Shown here piece by piece: positions 6,836 to 8,682 of a DNA stretch of 8,682 bases (position 1 is the first letter of the stretch; every line of letters begins with the position of its first letter). Position numbers and translations under genes: made by a program. Below the pieces are notes generated by a model. The model made no database searches. It saw only the letters and a list, made by a program, of their open reading frames with translations, and had not been told where the DNA came from. Source of the stretch: Bacteroides sp. (GTDB lineage Bacteria; Bacteroidota; Bacteroidia; Bacteroidales; SM23-62); assembly GCA_030667765.1 (NCBI GenBank), contig DAOUVF010000103.1:1-8682 (forward strand). The letters are read 5' to 3'.

Positions 6836-8221
6836 CCGTTCCGGCAGGATAAGGTGCAATCTTAATGCCGGGTGCATGCCCTCCTCGGGGTGGTCACTGG
6901 AGCCGAAGATAAAACCTGATACATCCTTTTCTTCAACCAGCCTGAACATGATCCCGTGAAGATCTTCAGGATGGGACCTCATATCCTGGATAATGGCTGT
7001 CAGGTCAATGGTATAGAAATTGGCTGAGATCCATGGCATGGGTTTCAGGTAGACCTGGTTCTCTTCTGTGGTCTCTGGCTGATTATTCCAGGTAAGCTTT
7101 TCTTCCGTCCAGGATGTTGTTATCTTTTGGAATATCGCCAGGTTCCTGTCCATATAACTTTCAGCAATACCCTCATAGAAATAAGGCGTTCGGTAATACA
7201 GGGAAAGGAATGCTTTTTCGATCCTGGCTTTTTCCGGGATATCGCCCAGTTCAAACGTGATGAGGCTCCTGGAAGTCTCCACATGGTCATGGATCACAAA
7301 TGGAGGAGAATTGGCTGCTTCAAAATGGGGATGTTTGCCGAAGTTCTCGTCCGGTTTTGAGAGAAAGATCGTGGCATCCTTCCCTTTTTCAGGACCTGGT
7401 CTAAGGATAAGGATGTTCTCCTTTTTTAATGGGACCAGGATGGGATGCTCCCGGTTTGCTTCTGCCAGCTCCATTGATGATTTTTCCATCATCTGTGGCC
7501 TGTATCCCGGTTTTCTCACGATAAGCACATATTTCTTCTCTACTCGTGGGACCGTAATCCTGTTAATTCTTGATTCAAGTTGAAAGGAATGTGACCAGTC
7601 AGGTTCTATCCTTACGTCCAGCATGGCTTCGGTCAGTGTTGTGGGAGCCATGAGCCTGGGATCATCGATATATGCAGCGATGTAAAATTCCAGGGGATGG
7701 ACAACCTGGATACCGAAACTGATGTATCCGAAATCTTCCGGAGGAGTATTGTTATCAACAGGAAGCACCTCGGGATTCAGCCTGGTTACCTCATTCTTTT
7801 CTACTTCTGCATGGATGGGCAGTGGATGTTTCACCAGGTAGGCCAGCGGTGAGTTGTACATTGGGGTGGCAAACCTGACATTCCCCCTGTCATCAACCAC
7901 CATGAATTTAAGCAATTTGTACTTTCCTGTCCTGAGCCTGATCTCTTTGGTGACATAATGACCGCCAAAATTATACAGTTCCAGTCTGTCATTATTCAGT
8001 ACAAGTTCCCCGGATTCGTTACCCAATGTGACGACCAGGGCCAGGTTCTCCACCCTGGAAGAATCATCCGAGATGCTCTTCAGGTCCTGTTCGATCAGAT
8101 CGATGGCCATGCCAAATTCAAGGCTGCCCTCGGCATTTTCCTCGGTAAGTTTATCGCAGGTGGAGAGACCGGCAACAGCAATTGCCAGTAATATAAGGTG
8201 AAGAACGCGGGACTTTTTCAT
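6833..8221 (-). CDS. Surface/periplasmic lipoprotein with C-terminal DNRLRE domain
   Basis: This 462-residue probable lipoprotein has a signal peptide (MKKSRV, then a hydrophobic stretch) ending in a lipobox-like LSTC with C22. Threonine just before the cysteine is unusual, as Gly, Ala or Ser is normal. The mature start CDKLTEENAE is acidic, which in Bacteroidota can favour export to the cell surface. Residues 34-150 and about 163-265 look like two beta-sandwich domains: TGKYKLLKFMVVDDRG and a second FGYISFGIQVVHPLEFYIAAY segment. I do not recognise a named family for them. Residues 275-460 match a DNRLRE domain: DATIFLS, RSLITFEL, SWTEEKLTWNNQP (370-382), IDLTAIIQDM and FGSSDHPEEGMHPALRLHL. 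Such domains occur on cell-surface or wall-associated proteins, often with carbohydrate or adhesive roles. It has its own promoter and ends in tandem stops. The function is unknown. Confidence 0.85.
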   Translation of the reverse strand: MKKSRVLHLILLAIAVAGLSTCDKLTEENAEGSLEFGMAIDLIEQDLKSISDDSSRVENLALVVTLGNESGELVLNNDRLELYNFGGHYVTKEIRLRTGKYKLLKFMVVDDRGNVRFATPMYNSPLAYLVKHPLPIHAEVEKNEVTRLNPEVLPVDNNTPPEDFGYISFGIQVVHPLEFYIAAYIDDPRLMAPTTLTEAMLDVRIEPDWSHSFQLESRINRITVPRVEKKYVLIVRKPGYRPQMMEKSSMELAEANREHPILVPLKKENILILRPGPEKGKDATIFLSKPDENFGKHPHFEAANSPPFVIHDHVETSRSLITFELGDIPEKARIEKAFLSLYYRTPYFYEGIAESYMDRNLAIFQKITTSWTEEKLTWNNQPETTEENQVYLKPMPWISANFYTIDLTAIIQDMRSHPEDLHGIMFRLVEEKDVSGFIFGSSDHPEEGMHPALRLHLILPER

Positions 8222-8247
8222 CTTGCAGGGCTTTCAAGGATAAACTA

Positions 8248-8278
8248 TAAAGTTACTATAAATGGGGCCCAATGTCAA
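8248..8278 (-). promoter_or_regulatory. Promoter of the lipoprotein gene
   Basis: Read on the minus strand, TTG (8278-8276) lies 20 nt upstream of TAACTTTA (8255-8248). This fits the Bacteroidota primary-sigma pattern of TTTG or TTG at -33 and TAnnTTTG at -7, with the last base A instead of G. Transcription would start near 8241, giving a leader of about 20 nt before the ATG at 8221. No clear Shine-Dalgarno is seen, which is common in this phylum. Confidence 0.55.
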
Positions 8279-8351
8279 TGTTCTCAATCCTTGGGCATAC
8301 CCCAAAATTCTCCTTGTCAATAAGTACACATATACAAACGATTGGCATTCA

Positions 8352-8382
8352 TTGTAGGAGAAGGAAGTAATCGCTAACTTTA
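8352..8382 (+). promoter_or_regulatory. Promoter of the TetR-family gene
   Basis: TTG at 8352-8354 lies 20 nt upstream of TAACTTTA at 8375-8382, the same core and spacing as the promoter of the divergent lipoprotein gene. The start of transcription would fall near 8389, leaving about 15 nt before the ATG at 8404. The -7 box differs from TAnnTTTG only in its last base. Confidence 0.5.
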
Positions 8383-8403
8383 TATTTTATTAAACAGTTG
8401 ATT

Positions 8404-8682
8404 ATGTCAGTGTCGCAGGGATCAAAACAAAAATGGCTTAAAAAGGGATACGAACATTTTGCTTTATATGGCCCCGAAAACTTAAGCATTAATAAAATAA
8501 GCAAAGAAATAGGATATTCTCGTGCCTCTTTTTATCATCACTTTGGTGATATTGATATTTTTATTGAAGAGCTACTTGATATGCATTGGCAAATTATCCA
8601 ACAATTTAATCTTATAGGAAAAAAAGAATGTAAAAATTTATATCCAGGTCTGTATATACTATTAGAACAAAACCCTATTCCA
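8404..8682 (+). CDS. TetR/AcrR-family transcriptional regulator (N-terminal part, cut by window end)
   Basis: A continuous frame of 93 codons runs off the right edge with no stop. Residues about 9-57 form a TetR-type helix-turn-helix domain: WLKKGYEHFALYGPENLSI, then NKISKEIGYSRASFYHHFGD, then IDIFIEELLDMH. The SxxSFYxHFxxxxxL pattern is the recognition helix and following helix typical of the family. The visible part ends at the beginning of the ligand-binding domain, so the effector cannot be judged. The ATG at 8404 fits the promoter and the usual short N-terminal arm. GC is about 30 % by hand count (85 of 279), far lower than the other genes in the window, and its codons are correspondingly AT-rich, which suggests acquisition by transfer. 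Divergence from the lipoprotein gene makes that gene a possible but unproven target. Confidence 0.85.
   Translation, partial: MSVSQGSKQKWLKKGYEHFALYGPENLSINKISKEIGYSRASFYHHFGDIDIFIEELLDMHWQIIQQFNLIGKKECKNLYPGLYILLEQNPIP

Larger units (their letters stand above)
8222..8403. other. Divergent intergenic region (182 nt)
   Basis: This stretch separates the minus-strand lipoprotein from the plus-strand TetR-type gene. It contains one promoter for each direction. A perfect 5-bp inverted repeat TTGGG-CATAC-CCCAA at 8291-8305 lies between the two -33 elements; it could be a regulator binding site or chance. I see no coding frame, tRNA or repeat array here. Base composition becomes AT-rich from about 8310 rightward. 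Confidence 0.6.

Noticed and set aside
6176..8221. A single lipoprotein-SDR fusion protein by stop-codon readthrough
   Set aside because: The frames do match, but two consecutive TAA codons separate them, the DNRLRE domain ends naturally at the first stop, and the SDR part lacks its cofactor half.
1..8682. CRISPR array, tRNA, rRNA, insertion sequence or riboswitch
   Set aside because: No evenly spaced direct repeats, no cloverleaf or rRNA-like segment, and no transposase motif or terminal inverted repeats were seen by eye on either strand.

Overview
The window looks like a chromosomal segment of a member of the Bacteroidota, most likely a Bacteroidales-type or related uncultured lineage. The evidence is a DPP11-type S46 dipeptidyl-peptidase, a tightly overlapped DUF2520 / KdsC-like / UbiA-like / Maf gene block, a DNRLRE-type surface lipoprotein, and two promoters close to the Bacteroidota pattern (TTG about 20 nt upstream of TAnnTTT-). 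Most genes have an intermediate GC content. The last 280 nt fall to about 30 % GC by hand count.

Region 1 (77-5107, + strand) is a run of five genes in operon-like packing: a Rossmann/DUF2520 protein, a KdsC-like HAD phosphatase, a UbiA-family prenyltransferase resembling digeranylgeranylglyceryl-phosphate synthases, a Maf nucleotide pyrophosphatase, and an exported S46 peptidase predicted to cut after the second residue of peptides with Asp/Glu there. The junctions are overlaps of 4, 17 and 1 nt and then a 7-nt gap. The first gene has no ATG, GTG or TTG start at the place where its family begins.

Region 2 (5108-6284, + strand) is a two-gene nickel module: NikR with its complete His/His/His/Cys nickel site, then a UreH/NicO-like membrane protein with a histidine-rich cytoplasmic-type loop. 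A pair of directly repeated GTAACA half-sites lies 21 bp apart between a possible -7 element and the nikR start, and is a candidate operator. No urease or hydrogenase gene is visible.

Region 3 (6176-8221, - strand) holds a 462-residue lipoprotein with a C-terminal DNRLRE domain. It is followed in the same frame, after two tandem stop codons, by the C-terminal half of an extended SDR (NAD-dependent epimerase/dehydratase-like) whose Rossmann half is missing. The remnant runs convergently into the end of the nickel-transporter gene and looks like a decayed or rearranged locus.

Region 4 (8222-8682) is a 182-nt divergent intergenic region carrying two promoters with the same core (TTG-N20-TAACTTTA), one for the lipoprotein and one for an AT-rich TetR-family regulator cut off by the window edge.

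Most of the window is recognisable housekeeping or accessory material. I see no CRISPR array, tRNA, rRNA or insertion sequence, and no convincing new multi-gene system. The points most worth a second look are the nikR operator, the SDR remnant, the bacterial DGGGP-synthase-like UbiA protein, and the composition break at the right edge.
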